DNA of 64,000 nt from Pseudomonas sp. CC120222-01a. GTDB taxonomy: Bacteria > Pseudomonadota > Gammaproteobacteria > Pseudomonadales > Pseudomonadaceae. The notes under the pieces are model-generated. The model saw only the letters and a list, made by a program, of their open reading frames with translations. It did no database searches and had not been told where the DNA came from. The stretch is taken from positions 248,001 to 312,000 of the forward strand of contig NZ_QEQQ01000003.1 of NCBI RefSeq assembly GCF_003097235.1, written 5' to 3'. Below are positions 17,405-27,027 of the stretch, piece after piece (position 1 is the stretch's first letter; every line of letters starts with the position of its first letter). The translations under genes and the position numbers were made by a program.

Positions 17405-19471
17405 TCAGACATGCCCGCTGCTGTTGACGATCCTCAGGCACAGCGCTTCATAAGGGTCCAGGTTGACCATCAGCCGGCCATCCTCGGTCAGGTCGCCTTC
17501 GACTGTCTCGTTGATCATGTCCACCACTGGCCCTGGGGTAAAGCCGGTCAATTGCAGCTCCTCGGCAATCACCTCATGGCCGAAGTTCAAGGCACTGATC
17601 TGGATGCCGCGCCCGGCCGGCAGTTCATGCACCATCACCAGCAGGCCCGGGCTGCTGACCTCGGGCACCAGCACCTGGCGGCTGGTGGCGATGCCATAGG
17701 CCTGGCGCACGGCCAGCAGCTTCTTCACCTGGCTGGCGAACGACTCAGGGTTGTCCAGCTGGCTGTCGAGGCTGCCGTACAGCGAGCGGGCGCGGGGCAT
17801 GCCGCGCACCGAGGTTTCGGCCTGCGGGTCGAGCCCGGCCAGGTCGTAGCCGCCGCGGTGGATCCAGCGGGTGTCACCGTCAACCATGCGCTCGGCCACC
17901 GCCTCGGCCGGCAGCGGCAAGGCGCCGACCAGGTCCCAGCCGGACAGCGCGACCACGCCCGGTTGCATGGCGTTGTACATCACCAGCAGCAGGTGCACCT
18001 TCTGGATCAGCGCGATGTCCGCCGGGCTGATCTGTTCCAGGTCGCGAATGCCCAGCGCCGCGGTGATCAGGCTGGCGGTGGTGCAGGCGATGCCGTTGGT
18101 GACGAAGCGCAGGTTGTACGGTGCGTGCTCACCCGACAGGCGTTCGTAGATTTCCTCGCGGATGTGCTCGCGCAGAATGCCGCCGGGCAGGGTCTGGCCC
18201 TTGTACAGGTACATGTCGTGGGCGTGCAGGGTCCAGAAGTGCACCAGCTCGACGGTCAGTTCATCGTGGTTCTGCAGGGCGTGGATCAACGAAGCCGGGT
18301 CGATGCCGAAGGCGTGCATCTCCTTGAGCATCAGGCGCAGGAACTCGGTGTCGCCGGTCAGCAGGGCATGCTGGTAGGCGGGGCGGGTGATGAAGTCGTA
18401 GGACAGGTCGGCACCGCCCTTGGACATTTGCGCGATGTCGTCGAGGGTCAGGTTCAGCTCCTGGAAGCTGAAGCCGCCGGCCTTGCGAATCATGCCGCCG
18501 ATCAGCTGGTTGCCGACGATCGACAGCGGGTGGCTCTCGGACCATGCGCTGCCGCTGGCGCGGGTTTCCACACCGAGAAAGCCGTTGGCATCCAGGCGCA
18601 GGCCGCGGGCGCCCAGGCAGTCGAGCGCGTGAAGGGCGTCGCCGATGATCATCTGCTGGGCGGCGAAGCTGGGGTCGAGCCAGTTCAGTGACGGCTGGCC
18701 CTCTTTGAAGTAGTGCAGGTACACCCAGCGCCGGGTCTTGCCATCGACCCCGGTGATCGGCGCGGTGACGCTCCAGTCGGTTTCCTTGACCCCAGGCTCG
18801 AAGAAGATCACCCGCTGCAGCTGGCCGACGATGTAGTGGCGCAGCTTGAGCTCGTCGCATAGCGCCGGCGCCAGGTTGACCGCATCGCGGCCCTCGGGCA
18901 CGTCGGGCAGCAGCGGCCAGTCCTCTTCGCGGATCTCGACCATGTGGTAGAGCCCAGGGTAGGCACCGTGGGCCAGCTCGGCCAGGCGGAAGTCGGCGCC
19001 CTTGCCGGTGTGCGAGGGGATCAGGTCGTCGATGGTCACGGCATTGTGCGCGGCGGCCATGCGGCTCATCTGCACCAGCTCCTGCTCGTTGCCGTAGAGC
19101 GGGTCGATGTCGAAGCTGATGCGGTCGAAGTTGCCGTCGATGCTGGGGGTGAAGTCACGCCCGCGCACACCGCCCGATTGCTTGATCGGGCCGGTGTGTA
19201 TGCCCTGTACGCCGATTTCCGACAGGCGCTTCCACAGCGCTTCGTGACCGAGGGCCGACAGTACCGAGCAGCCTTCGGGGGCGATGATCGCGTCAGGGTA
19301 GACGGTCAGCCATACCGAGGCGATCTCGGTGGCGCGGCGTGGCTGGGCTTCGGCGTAGGGGTTCTGCCACAGGCGTGACTGGCCGGAGTACAGCCTGGCG
19401 CGCTCCTGCGAGGCCTTGAGCATCGAACGATCTTCGAGCCATTTGAGGTATGACGGGTCGGGCTGGGTCAT
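17405..19471 (-). CDS. treS: TreS-like GH13 trehalose synthase / maltose alpha-D-glucosyltransferase
   Basis: 688 aa starting at [17 protein letters not shown] (19471), with GAGG upstream. It has a GH13 alpha-amylase fold. The nucleophile is D294 in GLRLDANGF, the acid/base E338 in FQELN, and the transition-state Asp D403 in [15 protein letters not shown]. The NHDELT-E block and the total length fit TreS, which interconverts maltose and trehalose. The sequence is divergent enough that a related transglycosidase activity cannot be excluded. No maltokinase domain is fused. Trehalose would be an osmoprotectant, in keeping with proP nearby. The lone gene is followed by a REP pair at its 5' side. 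Confidence 0.8.
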   Translation of the reverse strand: MTQPDPSYLKWLEDRSMLKASQERARLYSGQSRLWQNPYAEAQPRRATEIASVWLTVYPDAIIAPEGCSVLSALGHEALWKRLSEIGVQGIHTGPIKQSGGVRGRDFTPSIDGNFDRISFDIDPLYGNEQELVQMSRMAAAHNAVTIDDLIPSHTGKGADFRLAELAHGAYPGLYHMVEIREEDWPLLPDVPEGRDAVNLAPALCDELKLRHYIVGQLQRVIFFEPGVKETDWSVTAPITGVDGKTRRWVYLHYFKEGQPSLNWLDPSFAAQQMIIGDALHALDCLGARGLRLDANGFLGVETRASGSAWSESHPLSIVGNQLIGGMIRKAGGFSFQELNLTLDDIAQMSKGGADLSYDFITRPAYQHALLTGDTEFLRLMLKEMHAFGIDPASLIHALQNHDELTVELVHFWTLHAHDMYLYKGQTLPGGILREHIREEIYERLSGEHAPYNLRFVTNGIACTTASLITAALGIRDLEQISPADIALIQKVHLLLVMYNAMQPGVVALSGWDLVGALPLPAEAVAERMVDGDTRWIHRGGYDLAGLDPQAETSVRGMPRARSLYGSLDSQLDNPESFASQVKKLLAVRQAYGIATSRQVLVPEVSSPGLLVMVHELPAGRGIQISALNFGHEVIAEELQLTGFTPGPVVDMINETVEGDLTEDGRLMVNLDPYEALCLRIVNSSGHV

Positions 19472-19550
19472 TTCGCGTCCTCTTTGCGTGGCGGCACCGG
19501 CCCAAGTTATGACGGCATTGCCGGCGGATCGTTCGGCTTGAGAATAGCGG

Positions 19551-19646
19551 TGGCTTCTTCGCGGGCACGCCCGCTCCCACAGGTACTCTACGAAACTCAA
19601 GGCTGGTGAGATCCCTGTGGGGGCGGGCAAGCCCGCGAAGAAGCCA
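19551..19646. repeat. REP-type inverted pair (type A)
   Basis: Left arm 19551-19582 (TGGCTTCTTCGCGGGCACGC...) and right arm 19614-19646 are inverted copies with a few substitutions, of the type A REP. It lies between the LysR gene stop (19654) and the start of treS, both on the minus strand, where it could end LysR transcription. Confidence 0.85.
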
Positions 19647-19653
19647 ACACCGA

Positions 19654-20580
19654 TCATGGCTTGCGAATGGGCGAGCGGGCCGCCTCGCGCAAACTCTCCA
19701 GCAAATCCAGCACCGCCCCCTCGATATGCGGCTCATCGCGCCAGCACATGCCAATCGAGCCTTCCGCCTCCAGCTCGAAGTCCAGCCGGCGCAGCAGCCC
19801 GCGCCCATGAAAATGCTCGGCCACCCGCCCTGAAGCCACCGACAGCATGTCGCTGTTCTGCATCAACCACAGGTTGGCCATCAGCGAGGACGATTCGATC
19901 CGGCATGGCAGCGGCTTGCGACCGGCGTTGCTCAAGGCGGTATCGAGGCGGTTGCGGATCGGCGTGGCCGGGGGCCACAGCAGCCAGTCGTACTGGTACA
20001 GGTCATCCCAGCTCAGGCCTTTGCGCTCGGCCAGCGGGTGGTCGGGGCGGGCAACCACCTGCATCGGTTCGCGAAACAGCATTTCGCTGTGCAGCGCCTG
20101 GCTCGGCTGGTAGTTGTCGACACGCCCGACCACCACGTCCAGCTGCCCCAGTTGCAGGCGTTCGAGCAGCACGTTCATCGTGCTTTCCTGCAGTGATACG
20201 TGCGCTTTCGGGTGTTTTTCCAGGAAGTACAGGATGGCATCCGGCACCAGGCTCGGCGCCGAGGCCGGTGAGGTGCCGATGGCCACGTTCGGCGTGTTGC
20301 CTTCGCGCAGGGCGTCCAGGTTGCTCTGCGCCCGTTCCATCTCACTGAGGATGCGCCGCGCGTGGTTCACCAGCAGCGTGCCTTCGGCGGTCGGCCGCAA
20401 GCCGCGGGCGTGGCGCTCGAAGAGCAGGGCGCCGGCGTCTTCTTCGAGTTCCTTGAGGAACTTCGACAGCCCAGGTTGGGTGGTGTAAGCCTGCCGTGCG
20501 GTGTCGCTGAGGTTGCCGGTTTCGGCCAGCGTCACCAGCAGCTGCAGGTGGCGTGGGCGCAGGCGGCGGGTCCAGTGCAT
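19654..20580 (-). CDS. LysR-family regulator of the 3-hydroxybenzoate/gentisate operon
   Basis: 308 aa, starting at [15 protein letters not shown] (20580), which has GGGAG upstream; an ATG at 20616 lacks one. The winged helix-turn-helix covers about 8-66 ([33 protein letters not shown], with the usual [16 protein letters not shown] after it). A LysR substrate-binding domain follows. It is divergent from the gentisate dioxygenase operon and probably activates it with an aromatic-acid inducer (inference from position). The inducer is not evident in the sequence. Confidence 0.88.
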   Translation of the reverse strand: MHWTRRLRPRHLQLLVTLAETGNLSDTARQAYTTQPGLSKFLKELEEDAGALLFERHARGLRPTAEGTLLVNHARRILSEMERAQSNLDALREGNTPNVAIGTSPASAPSLVPDAILYFLEKHPKAHVSLQESTMNVLLERLQLGQLDVVVGRVDNYQPSQALHSEMLFREPMQVVARPDHPLAERKGLSWDDLYQYDWLLWPPATPIRNRLDTALSNAGRKPLPCRIESSSLMANLWLMQNSDMLSVASGRVAEHFHGRGLLRRLDFELEAEGSIGMCWRDEPHIEGAVLDLLESLREAARSPIRKP

Positions 20581-20604
20581 GGCGAATCTCCCATCATCTT
20601 TATG

Positions 20605-20640
20605 GTATGGCTTCATACGAAAATATCATTTTTTTTGTAT
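20605..20640. promoter_or_regulatory. Candidate LysR operators (GTATG-CATAC and ATAC-GTAT repeats)
   Basis: 20605-20618 reads GTATG GCTT CATAC, a perfect 5-bp inverted repeat. Overlapping it, 20615-20640 has a looser 9-bp repeat (ATACGAAAA and TTTTTGTAT, one mismatch). Both lie in the 140-bp gap between the LysR start (20580) and the gentisate dioxygenase start (20721), as expected for LysR recognition and activation sites. The nearby AT-rich stretch probably holds the promoters. Confidence 0.5.
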
Positions 20641-20720
20641 GTCGAGCGGGCGTTTAATCGACTCGACACGGGGGCGCTGCCACTGCCATGGCCCCTTAAC
20701 AGCCCACCACAGGTGAAGCG

Positions 20721-21776
20721 ATGAATAACAACGACAACATCGGCACAGCCCGCGCCGAGTTCTATCAACGCATCGACACACAGGCTTTGTTCCCGCTGTG
20801 GGAGCAGCTGCACAATTTGGTGCCGACCCAGCCCACCACCGCCTGCGTTCCAGCACTGTGGCGCTTCAGCGAGGTGCGCCCGTACCTGATGGAAGCCGGC
20901 CAACTGATCAGCGCCGAAGAGGCCGTGCGCCGGGTGCTGGTACTGGAGAACCCAGGCATCCGTGGCCAGGCTTCGATCACCCCGAGCCTGTACGCCGGCC
21001 TGCAACTGATCCTGCCGGGCGAAATCGCCCCCAGCCACCGCCACAGCCAGTCGGCGCTGCGCTTCGTGGTCGAAGGCAAGGGCGCCTATACCGCCGTGGA
21101 TGGCGAGCGCACCACCATGCACCCGGGCGACTTCATCATCACCCCGTCCTGGACCTGGCACGACCACGGCAACCCGAGCGAAGCCGAAGGCGGTGAGCCG
21201 GTGATCTGGCTCGACGGCCTGGACATCCCCACCGTGCGTTTCTACGGCGCCGGTTTCGCCGAGAACTACCCCGAAGCCGTGCAGCCGGTCAGCCGCCCGG
21301 AGGGCAACAGCCTGGCCCGCTATGGCGCCAACATGCTGCCTGTGCGGCACGAAGTGCACGACGGCACGTCGCCGATCTTCAGCTACCCCTACGCCCGCAC
21401 CCGCGAAGCGCTGGCCACCCTTGAGCGCCAGGGCGAGGTGGATGCCTGGGACGGCGTCAAGCTGCGCTACGTCAACCCGGCCACCGGCGGCTGGGCCATG
21501 CCGACCATCGGCACCTGCATGCAACTGCTGCCACGGGGCTTCGTCGGCAAGACCGCACGTTGCACCGACGCCACCGTGTACTCGGTGGTCGAGGGCCGTG
21601 GCCGCGCCATCATCGGCGGGCAGGCCTTCCACTTCGAGCCCAAGGACACCTTCGTGGTGCCGAGCTGGGCGCCGCTGAGCCTGCAGGCCGACGACGAGTG
21701 CGTGCTGTTCAGCTATTCCGACCGGCCGGTGCAGGAGGCCCTCGGGCTGCTGCGCGAAGCCCGCGAACACCATTGA
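20721..21776 (+). CDS. Gentisate 1,2-dioxygenase
   Basis: 351 aa bicupin. It cleaves gentisate (2,5-dihydroxybenzoate) to maleylpyruvate using non-haem iron. The N-terminal cupin has the iron ligands in [18 protein letters not shown] (H106, H108) and H147 in TWHDHG. A second cupin domain ends with [30 protein letters not shown]. Length and motifs match the GtdA/NagI/MhbD family. It is the first gene of the 3-hydroxybenzoate operon and is followed at once by fumarylpyruvate hydrolase. It is the ring-cleavage step of the pathway. Confidence 0.95.
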   Translation: MNNNDNIGTARAEFYQRIDTQALFPLWEQLHNLVPTQPTTACVPALWRFSEVRPYLMEAGQLISAEEAVRRVLVLENPGIRGQASITPSLYAGLQLILPGEIAPSHRHSQSALRFVVEGKGAYTAVDGERTTMHPGDFIITPSWTWHDHGNPSEAEGGEPVIWLDGLDIPTVRFYGAGFAENYPEAVQPVSRPEGNSLARYGANMLPVRHEVHDGTSPIFSYPYARTREALATLERQGEVDAWDGVKLRYVNPATGGWAMPTIGTCMQLLPRGFVGKTARCTDATVYSVVEGRGRAIIGGQAFHFEPKDTFVVPSWAPLSLQADDECVLFSYSDRPVQEALGLLREAREHH

Positions 21777-21793
21777 TCCGAGGAGCCTCTGCC

Positions 21794-22492
21794 ATGACTT
21801 ACCTGTTCGAACCTGCCGCCACCACCAGCCTGCCGATTGCCGGCAGCGACCAGCGCTTCCCGGTGCGCCGGGTGTACTGCGTGGGCCGCAACTACGCCGC
21901 CCACGCCCGCGAAATGGGCTTTGACCCGGACCGCGAGCCGCCGTTCTTCTTCTGCAAGCCGGCCGATGCCGTGGTCCCGGTGGCCGACGGCCAGACCCTG
22001 GAGCTGCCGTACCCGGCTGAAACCAGCAACTACCACTACGAGATCGAGCTGGTCGCCGCCATCGGCAAGGGCGGGCGCAACATCCCGCTGGATCAGGCCG
22101 ACGAACATGTGTTCGGCTACGCCGTAGGCCTGGACATGACCCGCCGCGACCTGCAGATGAAGATGCGCGAAATGGGCCGCCCGTGGGAAATCGGCAAGGC
22201 CTTCGACGCCTCTGCGCCCATTGCCGCGCTGTACCCGGCCAGCCAGGTTGGCCACCCGACACAGGCCGGCCTGTGGCTGCAGGTCGAAGGCCAGGACCGC
22301 CAGCGCAGCGACATCGACAAGCTGATCTGGTCGGTGCCGGAAACCATCGCCTACCTGTCGCGCTTCTTCGAGCTGCAGCCCGGTGACCTGATCATGACCG
22401 GCACCCCTGAAGGCGTCGGCCCGGTGGTCGCTGGCGAGCTGATGGTCGGCGGCGTGGATGGCCTGGGCGAGCTGCACGTGCGGGTCATCTGA
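21794..22492 (+). CDS. Fumarylpyruvate hydrolase (FAH family)
   Basis: 232 aa starting at 21794 behind GAGGAG. It has the FAA_hydrolase fold with the metal-binding motif HYEIELVAAIGKGGR and the conserved VGRNYAAHAREMG, KPADAV and GDLIMTGTPEGVGP blocks. It hydrolyses fumarylpyruvate to fumarate and pyruvate, the last step after gentisate cleavage. The neighbours are gentisate dioxygenase upstream and maleylpyruvate isomerase two genes downstream, so pathway assignment is strong. Confidence 0.94.
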   Translation: MTYLFEPAATTSLPIAGSDQRFPVRRVYCVGRNYAAHAREMGFDPDREPPFFFCKPADAVVPVADGQTLELPYPAETSNYHYEIELVAAIGKGGRNIPLDQADEHVFGYAVGLDMTRRDLQMKMREMGRPWEIGKAFDASAPIAALYPASQVGHPTQAGLWLQVEGQDRQRSDIDKLIWSVPETIAYLSRFFELQPGDLIMTGTPEGVGPVVAGELMVGGVDGLGELHVRVI

Positions 22493-22574
22493 TTGCCCTG
22501 GGCCGGCGCGGTCGGCCCTTCCTCCCGGTTTTACACGTGGCCCGCGCCTGTGCGCCGGCCCGGAGGTTTCGCTC

Positions 22575-23921
22575 ATGTCTTCCACCGACAAAAACAACAC
22601 CGTGGATGTACAAGCCATCATCGACAGCCAGCCGGTTGCCCGCGTTCAGTGGCGCATCCTGCTGCTGTGTTTCCTGGTCACGGCCATCGATGGCCTGGAC
22701 ACGGCCGCCATCGGTTTCATCGCACCCGCCCTGCGTGAACATTGGCAGATCGGCGCCGCCGAGCTCGGCCCGGTGCTCGGCGCCGCGCTGATCGGCCTGA
22801 TGCTGGGCGCGTTCATGGCCGGGCCACTGGCCGACCGCTTCGGCCGCAAGCGCGTGCTGCTGGGGTCGGTGGCCTGTTTCGGCGTCTTCAGCCTGGCCGC
22901 CGCCTTCGCCCAGGACCTGCAAAGCCTGGCGCTGCTGCGCCTGCTCACCGGCCTGGGCCTGGGTGGGGCGATGCCCAATGCCATTACCCTGACCTCCGAA
23001 TACTGCCCGCAACGGCGCCGTTCGCTGATGGTCACCGGCATGTTCTGCGGCTTCACCCTCGGCTCGGCCTTGGGCGGGGTGGTGGCTGCGCAGCTGTTGC
23101 CGCTGTTCGGCTGGCGCAGCGTGCTGGCCCTGGGTGGCGTGCTGCCGCTGGCACTGCTGCCGGTGCTGATGCTGGCGTTGCCCGAGTCGGTACGCTACCT
23201 CGCACGCAGCAGGCCGGGCGATGGGATGGCCATCCTGCAGCGCATCGGTGCACTGCCGGCGGGCTGCCAGGGCCTGCGCATCGACGAGGTGGCCGAAGGT
23301 CACTCGCCGGTGCGGCAGATTCTCGCGGCACCGCTGCGCCGCGGCACCCTGGCACTGTGGCTGGCGTTCTTCATGAGCCTGCTGATCATTTACGGCATGA
23401 CCAACTGGCTACCGCTGCTGGTCAGGGACACCGGCCTGAGCCTGAGCCAGGCGGCGCTGGTCAGCGCGCTGTTCCAGATCGGCGGCACCCTCGGTGCGCT
23501 GTGCCTGGGCGCAGCCATGGACCGCTTCGATTCTCACCAGGTGCTGGTGCTGGCCTTGCTCGGTGGCGCCGGTTGCCTGTTCGCCATCGGCCAGTGCCAT
23601 GGCAACTACGCGCTGCTGGGCCTGAGCGTGGCCGGCATGGGCTTCTGCATCAGCGGCTCGCAGGTCGGCGCCAACGCCCTGGCCGCTGCCTTCTACCCCA
23701 CCAGCAGCCGCGCCACGGGCGTCAGTTGGGCGCACGGGGTAGGGCGCATCGGCTCGGTGTGCGGCACCTTCGGCGGCGCCTGGCTGATGGACGCCGGGCT
23801 GTCCTTCGAAGCGCTGTTCGGCGTGCTGATGCTGCCGGCCGTGCTGGCCGCGGCGGCGATTTTCTTCAAAGGCGTGCGGCCGGCCGCCGCGCTGCCCGCC
23901 AATACCCACATCACACTCTGA
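22575..23921 (+). CDS. MFS aromatic acid:H+ symporter (AAHS family)
   Basis: 448 aa with 12 predicted helices. The AAHS-family marks are DGLDTAAIGFIAPAL in helix 1 (the essential DGxD motif), GPLADRFGRKRVLL and LTGLGLGGAMPNAITLTSEY. These carriers take up benzoate-type acids such as 4-hydroxybenzoate. Inside this operon it probably imports 3-hydroxybenzoate or gentisate. The start at 22575 has a strong CGGAGG; a longer open frame from 22458 is not needed and overlaps the previous gene. Confidence 0.9.
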   Translation: MSSTDKNNTVDVQAIIDSQPVARVQWRILLLCFLVTAIDGLDTAAIGFIAPALREHWQIGAAELGPVLGAALIGLMLGAFMAGPLADRFGRKRVLLGSVACFGVFSLAAAFAQDLQSLALLRLLTGLGLGGAMPNAITLTSEYCPQRRRSLMVTGMFCGFTLGSALGGVVAAQLLPLFGWRSVLALGGVLPLALLPVLMLALPESVRYLARSRPGDGMAILQRIGALPAGCQGLRIDEVAEGHSPVRQILAAPLRRGTLALWLAFFMSLLIIYGMTNWLPLLVRDTGLSLSQAALVSALFQIGGTLGALCLGAAMDRFDSHQVLVLALLGGAGCLFAIGQCHGNYALLGLSVAGMGFCISGSQVGANALAAAFYPTSSRATGVSWAHGVGRIGSVCGTFGGAWLMDAGLSFEALFGVLMLPAVLAAAAIFFKGVRPAAALPANTHITL

Positions 23922-23939
23922 TCGAGCAGGACCATTGCC

Positions 23940-24581
23940 ATGCAGCTTTACAGCTTCTTCAACAGCTCCACCTCGTACCGGGTGCGCATCGCCCTGGCAC
24001 TCAAGGGCCTGGAGGTGGACTACCACGGCGTCAACCTGCGTGCTGGCGAACAGCGCCAGGCGCAGCACCGCGAACTGAGCCCGATCGCCGGCGTGCCGGT
24101 GCTGGTAGGCGACGATGGCGTCAGCCTGACCCAGTCGCTGGCCATCATCGACTACCTCGACGCGCTCTACCCCCAGGCGCCACTGCTGCCCAGCGAACCC
24201 CTGCTGCGGGCGCGGGTGCTGGAGGTCGCGCAGCTGATCGCCTGCGACATCCACCCGCTGAACAACGTGCGCGTACTCGGCTACCTGCAGCGCGAGCTGA
24301 AGGTCAGCGCCGAGGCCAAGGACAGCTGGTACGCCTACTGGGTCGCCGAAGGCCTGGCCGCACTCGAAGCCTTGCTGCAACGCTACGGCTCTGGCCCGTA
24401 CTGCTTCGGCGCGCAGGCGACCCTGGCCGATTGCTGCCTGGTGCCGCAGGTGGCCAATGCCGAGCGCGTGGGCTGCGACCTGCAGGCCTACCCCCGGGTG
24501 ATGGCGGTGTACGAGCACTGCCAGGCCCAGCCGGCCTTCCAGCGTGCCGCCCCCGGCCGCCAACCCGACTTCATTCAATAA
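23940..24581 (+). CDS. Maleylpyruvate isomerase (zeta-class GST fold)
   Basis: 213 aa. It has the glutathione-binding SSTSYRVRIALALKG at the N-terminus, the zeta-class marker in place of the usual Tyr or Ser environment, and NPAGxVP-type loop SPIAGVPVLV. It isomerises maleylpyruvate to fumarylpyruvate with glutathione as cofactor, linking gentisate dioxygenase to fumarylpyruvate hydrolase. Maleylacetoacetate isomerase of tyrosine breakdown is a near relative, but the operon context decides for maleylpyruvate. Confidence 0.92.
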   Translation: MQLYSFFNSSTSYRVRIALALKGLEVDYHGVNLRAGEQRQAQHRELSPIAGVPVLVGDDGVSLTQSLAIIDYLDALYPQAPLLPSEPLLRARVLEVAQLIACDIHPLNNVRVLGYLQRELKVSAEAKDSWYAYWVAEGLAALEALLQRYGSGPYCFGAQATLADCCLVPQVANAERVGCDLQAYPRVMAVYEHCQAQPAFQRAAPGRQPDFIQ

Positions 24582-24618
24582 GAAACGCAGGCCCCGCACC
24601 TGCACGGAGACCCGAACC

Positions 24619-25812
24619 ATGACTGCCAGACAACAAAAAATCATCATCGTCGGTGGTGGCATCGGCGGCCTCGCCGCTGCCCAGGCCCTGACCGCGCAAG
24701 GTATCCAGGTGCTGCTGCTGGAGCAGGCCGAGCACATCGGCGAGATCGGTGCCGGCATCCAGCTCGGCCCCAACGCCTACGCGGCGCTGGACGCCCTGGG
24801 CGTGGGCAACGCTGCGCGCAACCGCTCGGTGTTCACCGACCACCTGATCATGATGGACGCCATCGATGCCCACGAAGTGGGGCGCATCGAAGTGGGCGAA
24901 GGGTTCCGCCAGCGCTTCGGCAACCCCTATGGCGTGATCCACCGCGCCGACATCCACCTGTCGATCCTCGAAGCGGTGCGCGAGAACCCGCTGATCCGCT
25001 TCCAGACTTCCACGCACATCGCCGGCATGGAGATGGACGACCACGGCGTGACCCTGACCGACAGCCAGGGCAACCGTTACCAGGCCGATGCCGTGATCGG
25101 CTGCGACGGCGTCAAGTCGGTGATCCGCGAGCGCATGGTCGGCGACCCGGCACGCGTCACCGGCCACGTGGTGTACCGCGCCGTGGTGGACGTCGAGAAC
25201 ATGCCCGAGGACCTGCGCGTCAATGCCCCGATGCTGTGGGCCGGCCCGCGTTGCCACTTGGTGCATTACCCGCTGCGCGGCGGCCAGCAGTACAACCTGG
25301 TGGTGACCTTCCACAGCCGCAACGAGGAGCAGTGGGGCGTGACTGATGGCAGCAAGGAAGAGGTGCTGTCGTACTTCGAAGGCATCCATGAGCGCCCGCG
25401 GCAGATGCTTGACCGCCCGACCTCGTGGCGCCGCTGGGCCACCGCCGACCGCGACCCGGTGGAGCAGTGGGGCGAAGGCCGTGCGACCCTGCTGGGCGAC
25501 GCCGCCCACCCGATGACTCAGTACCTGGCCCAGGGTGCCTGCATGGCGCTGGAGGATGCGGTGGTGCTGGGGCAGGCGGTCAAGGCCTGCGAGCACGACC
25601 TGCAGGCGGCGTTCCGCCTTTACGAGTCGATCCGCATTCCGCGCACGGCGCGGGTGCTGTGGTCGGCGCGGGAGATGGGCCGGCTGTACCATGCCAAGGG
25701 CGTCGAGCGGTTGGTGCGCAACCAGCTGTGGGAGGGGCGCTCGCAGGAGCAGTTCCAGGATGCGGTGCAGTGGTTGTATGGCTGGCATGTCGAGAACTGC
25801 CTGAAGCGCTGA
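24619..25812 (+). CDS. 3-Hydroxybenzoate 6-monooxygenase
   Basis: 397 aa starting at 24619 with GGAGA upstream. It is a flavoprotein aromatic hydroxylase of the UbiH/PHBH class. Blocks seen are FAD fingerprint IIIVGGGIGGLAAAQAL, GIQLGPNAYAALDALG, DGVKSVIRERM (DG motif), and GRATLLGDAAHPMTQYLAQGACMALEDAV (GD motif). It hydroxylates 3-hydroxybenzoate at C6 to gentisate with NADH and O2. This sets the operon substrate as 3-hydroxybenzoate; salicylate 5-hydroxylase genes are absent. Last gene of the operon. Confidence 0.93.
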   Translation: MTARQQKIIIVGGGIGGLAAAQALTAQGIQVLLLEQAEHIGEIGAGIQLGPNAYAALDALGVGNAARNRSVFTDHLIMMDAIDAHEVGRIEVGEGFRQRFGNPYGVIHRADIHLSILEAVRENPLIRFQTSTHIAGMEMDDHGVTLTDSQGNRYQADAVIGCDGVKSVIRERMVGDPARVTGHVVYRAVVDVENMPEDLRVNAPMLWAGPRCHLVHYPLRGGQQYNLVVTFHSRNEEQWGVTDGSKEEVLSYFEGIHERPRQMLDRPTSWRRWATADRDPVEQWGEGRATLLGDAAHPMTQYLAQGACMALEDAVVLGQAVKACEHDLQAAFRLYESIRIPRTARVLWSAREMGRLYHAKGVERLVRNQLWEGRSQEQFQDAVQWLYGWHVENCLKR

Positions 25813-25815
25813 TTC

Positions 25816-25904
25816 CAGGCCCGGCCTCTTCGCGGGCACGCCCGCTCCCACAGGTAATGCATACCCTTGTGGGAGCGGGCGTGCCCGCGAAGAGGCCGAG
25901 CCTG
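25816..25904. repeat. REP-type inverted pair (type A) between convergent operons
   Basis: Left arm 25816-25853 and right arm 25865-25904 are inverted copies of the type A unit (CCTCTTCGCGGGCACGCCCG). The hairpin fills the gap between the 3-hydroxybenzoate operon, which ends at 25812, and the mhpR stop at 25908-25910, which come from opposite directions. It is well placed as a bidirectional terminator. Confidence 0.9.
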
Positions 25905-25907
25905 CAA

Positions 25908-26711
25908 TCAACTCTCTACCGAGTTCTCACTCAACAGCTGGTCAATCCGACCGGCAAACCGCTGCAGCGCCGGCAGGTACTTCACCACCGCCTGCTCGAT
26001 ACTCATCGCCTTGGCCACATACACCAGGTTCAAGCACCCCAGCAGCCGCCCGCCAGCGCGCAACGGCACGGCGATCGAGGCGATCTTCTCCTCCTGGTTC
26101 CAGGCCATGAAATTCTCCGCATAGCCCCGGTGGCGCACCTTGCGCAGCAGGTTGTCGAGCGTCACCGGGTCACGCGCCAAGCGGTATTCGGGCCCTTCAC
26201 GGCTGGCCAGCAGGGCGATGATCTGCTCGCGTTCGGCGTCGTCGCAGAACGCCAGGTAGGCTTGCCCGGTGGCCGTCTCCAGCAGCGGCAGGCGGCGCCC
26301 GACCATGGAGCGGTGGAACGACAGCCGGCTGAAGCGGTGGGTGGTTTCACGCACCACCATGGCATCCACATCCAGGGTGCTGATGTCGGTCGGCCACACC
26401 ACTTCCTGCAACAGCTCGGCGAGCAACGGCGCCGCCGTGGCGCTGATCCACTGCTCATCGCGAAACCCTTCGCTCAATTCACGCACCTTGAGGGCCAGGC
26501 GGAAGCTGTCGTCGGACTCGCTGCGGCGCACGTAGCCGTCCTCCTGCAGGGTCTCCAGTAGGCGCCGCACAGTGGTGCGGTGCAGGCCGGTGAGTTCAGC
26601 CAGGCGGGTCGGGCTGGCGCCGCCGTCCAGGCGGTTGAGGGCATTGAGCAAGGCCAGGCCACGGCTCAGCCCGCGCACGCTCTTGTACTCGGAGTCTCGG
26701 TCGATGTTCAC
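25908..26711 (-). CDS. mhpR: IclR-family regulator MhpR of the 3-hydroxyphenylpropionate operon
   Basis: 267 aa starting with GTG at 26711 behind AAGGA. The N-terminal winged helix (about 14-75, RLAELTGLHRTTVRRLLETLQEDGYV) is followed by an IclR effector domain (about 90-255). It is divergent from mhpABCDFE and is the equivalent of E. coli MhpR, an activator using 3-hydroxyphenylpropionate as inducer. The gap contains a near-identical MhpR-type operator (26736-26750). The identification rests on fold plus context plus the operator match. Confidence 0.9.
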   Translation of the reverse strand: MNIDRDSEYKSVRGLSRGLALLNALNRLDGGASPTRLAELTGLHRTTVRRLLETLQEDGYVRRSESDDSFRLALKVRELSEGFRDEQWISATAAPLLAELLQEVVWPTDISTLDVDAMVVRETTHRFSRLSFHRSMVGRRLPLLETATGQAYLAFCDDAEREQIIALLASREGPEYRLARDPVTLDNLLRKVRHRGYAENFMAWNQEEKIASIAVPLRAGGRLLGCLNLVYVAKAMSIEQAVVKYLPALQRFAGRIDQLLSENSVES

Positions 26712-26735
26712 GAAAAATCCTTATAAAACAATGAT

Positions 26736-26750
26736 GTGCACTAAGTGCAC
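26736..26750. promoter_or_regulatory. MhpR operator (GTGCAC-TAA-GTGCAC)
   Basis: GTGCACTAAGTGCAC is a perfect 7-bp inverted repeat around one base. As I recall, the E. coli MhpR operator has the same two GTGCAC half-sites with a 3-bp centre (CTG), so half-sites and spacing coincide. It is centred about 61 bp upstream of the presumed mhpA transcription start, the position of a class I activator site, and 25-39 bp from the mhpR start. Confidence 0.85.
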
Positions 26751-26767
26751 AGCAGGGCGGTTTTTCA

Positions 26768-26797
26768 TTGTAGGGCAATCCGCAGCATTCCTATACT
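26768..26797 (+). promoter_or_regulatory. Predicted mhp operon promoter
   Basis: TTGTAG at 26768-26773, an 18-bp spacer, and TATACT at 26792-26797, suits sigma70 (Pseudomonas -10 is a good match). It would start transcription near 26804, leaving a leader of about 220 bases before mhpA (27028). The MhpR operator lies just upstream. In the rest of the long gap 26712-27027 the only other item of note is a 24-codon frame at 26838. Confidence 0.6.
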
Positions 26798-26837
26798 CGC
26801 CACAACAACTACAAATGCCCTGACAGGGGAATACACC

Positions 26838-26912
26838 ATGCGCCATGCCTGCCTGCCGTCCTTACCCGTTGCCTGCGCCTTGCCTTACCCAAGCGTAGCG
26901 CCGCGCCGCTAA
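26838..26912 (+). CDS. Possible 24-codon leader ORF in the mhpA 5' region
   Basis: An ATG at 26838 behind AGGGG (26826-26830) opens a 24-residue frame (MRHACLPSLPVACALPYPSV...) that ends with TAA at 26910-26912, within the expected mhp transcript. It is too short for domain analysis and may be chance, but the ribosome binding site is good and the peptide is proline- and cysteine-rich. It could act as a leader peptide or uORF. No attenuator hairpin was confirmed. Confidence 0.3.
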   Translation: MRHACLPSLPVACALPYPSVAPRR

Positions 26913-27027
26913 TACCCGTACCAGCCAAAACGCCCATTCAACTGCCTTGCGCCTGCCTGCGCGAGGGCGGTAGCGGCTTGCCTGGAAATACCGGGAGCGC
27001 CGTCGGGCCGTGTCGAGGATTACAACA

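Noticed and set aside
14363..18691. 1442-codon open frame on the plus strand over the autotransporter and treS genes
   Set aside because: It runs across two clear minus-strand genes, is highly biased in Ala, Gly, Val and His, and shows no domain; a shadow of the real genes.
25425..26561. 378-codon plus frame across the REP hairpin and antisense to mhpR
   Set aside because: Crosses a terminator-like hairpin and overlaps two real genes on the other strand.
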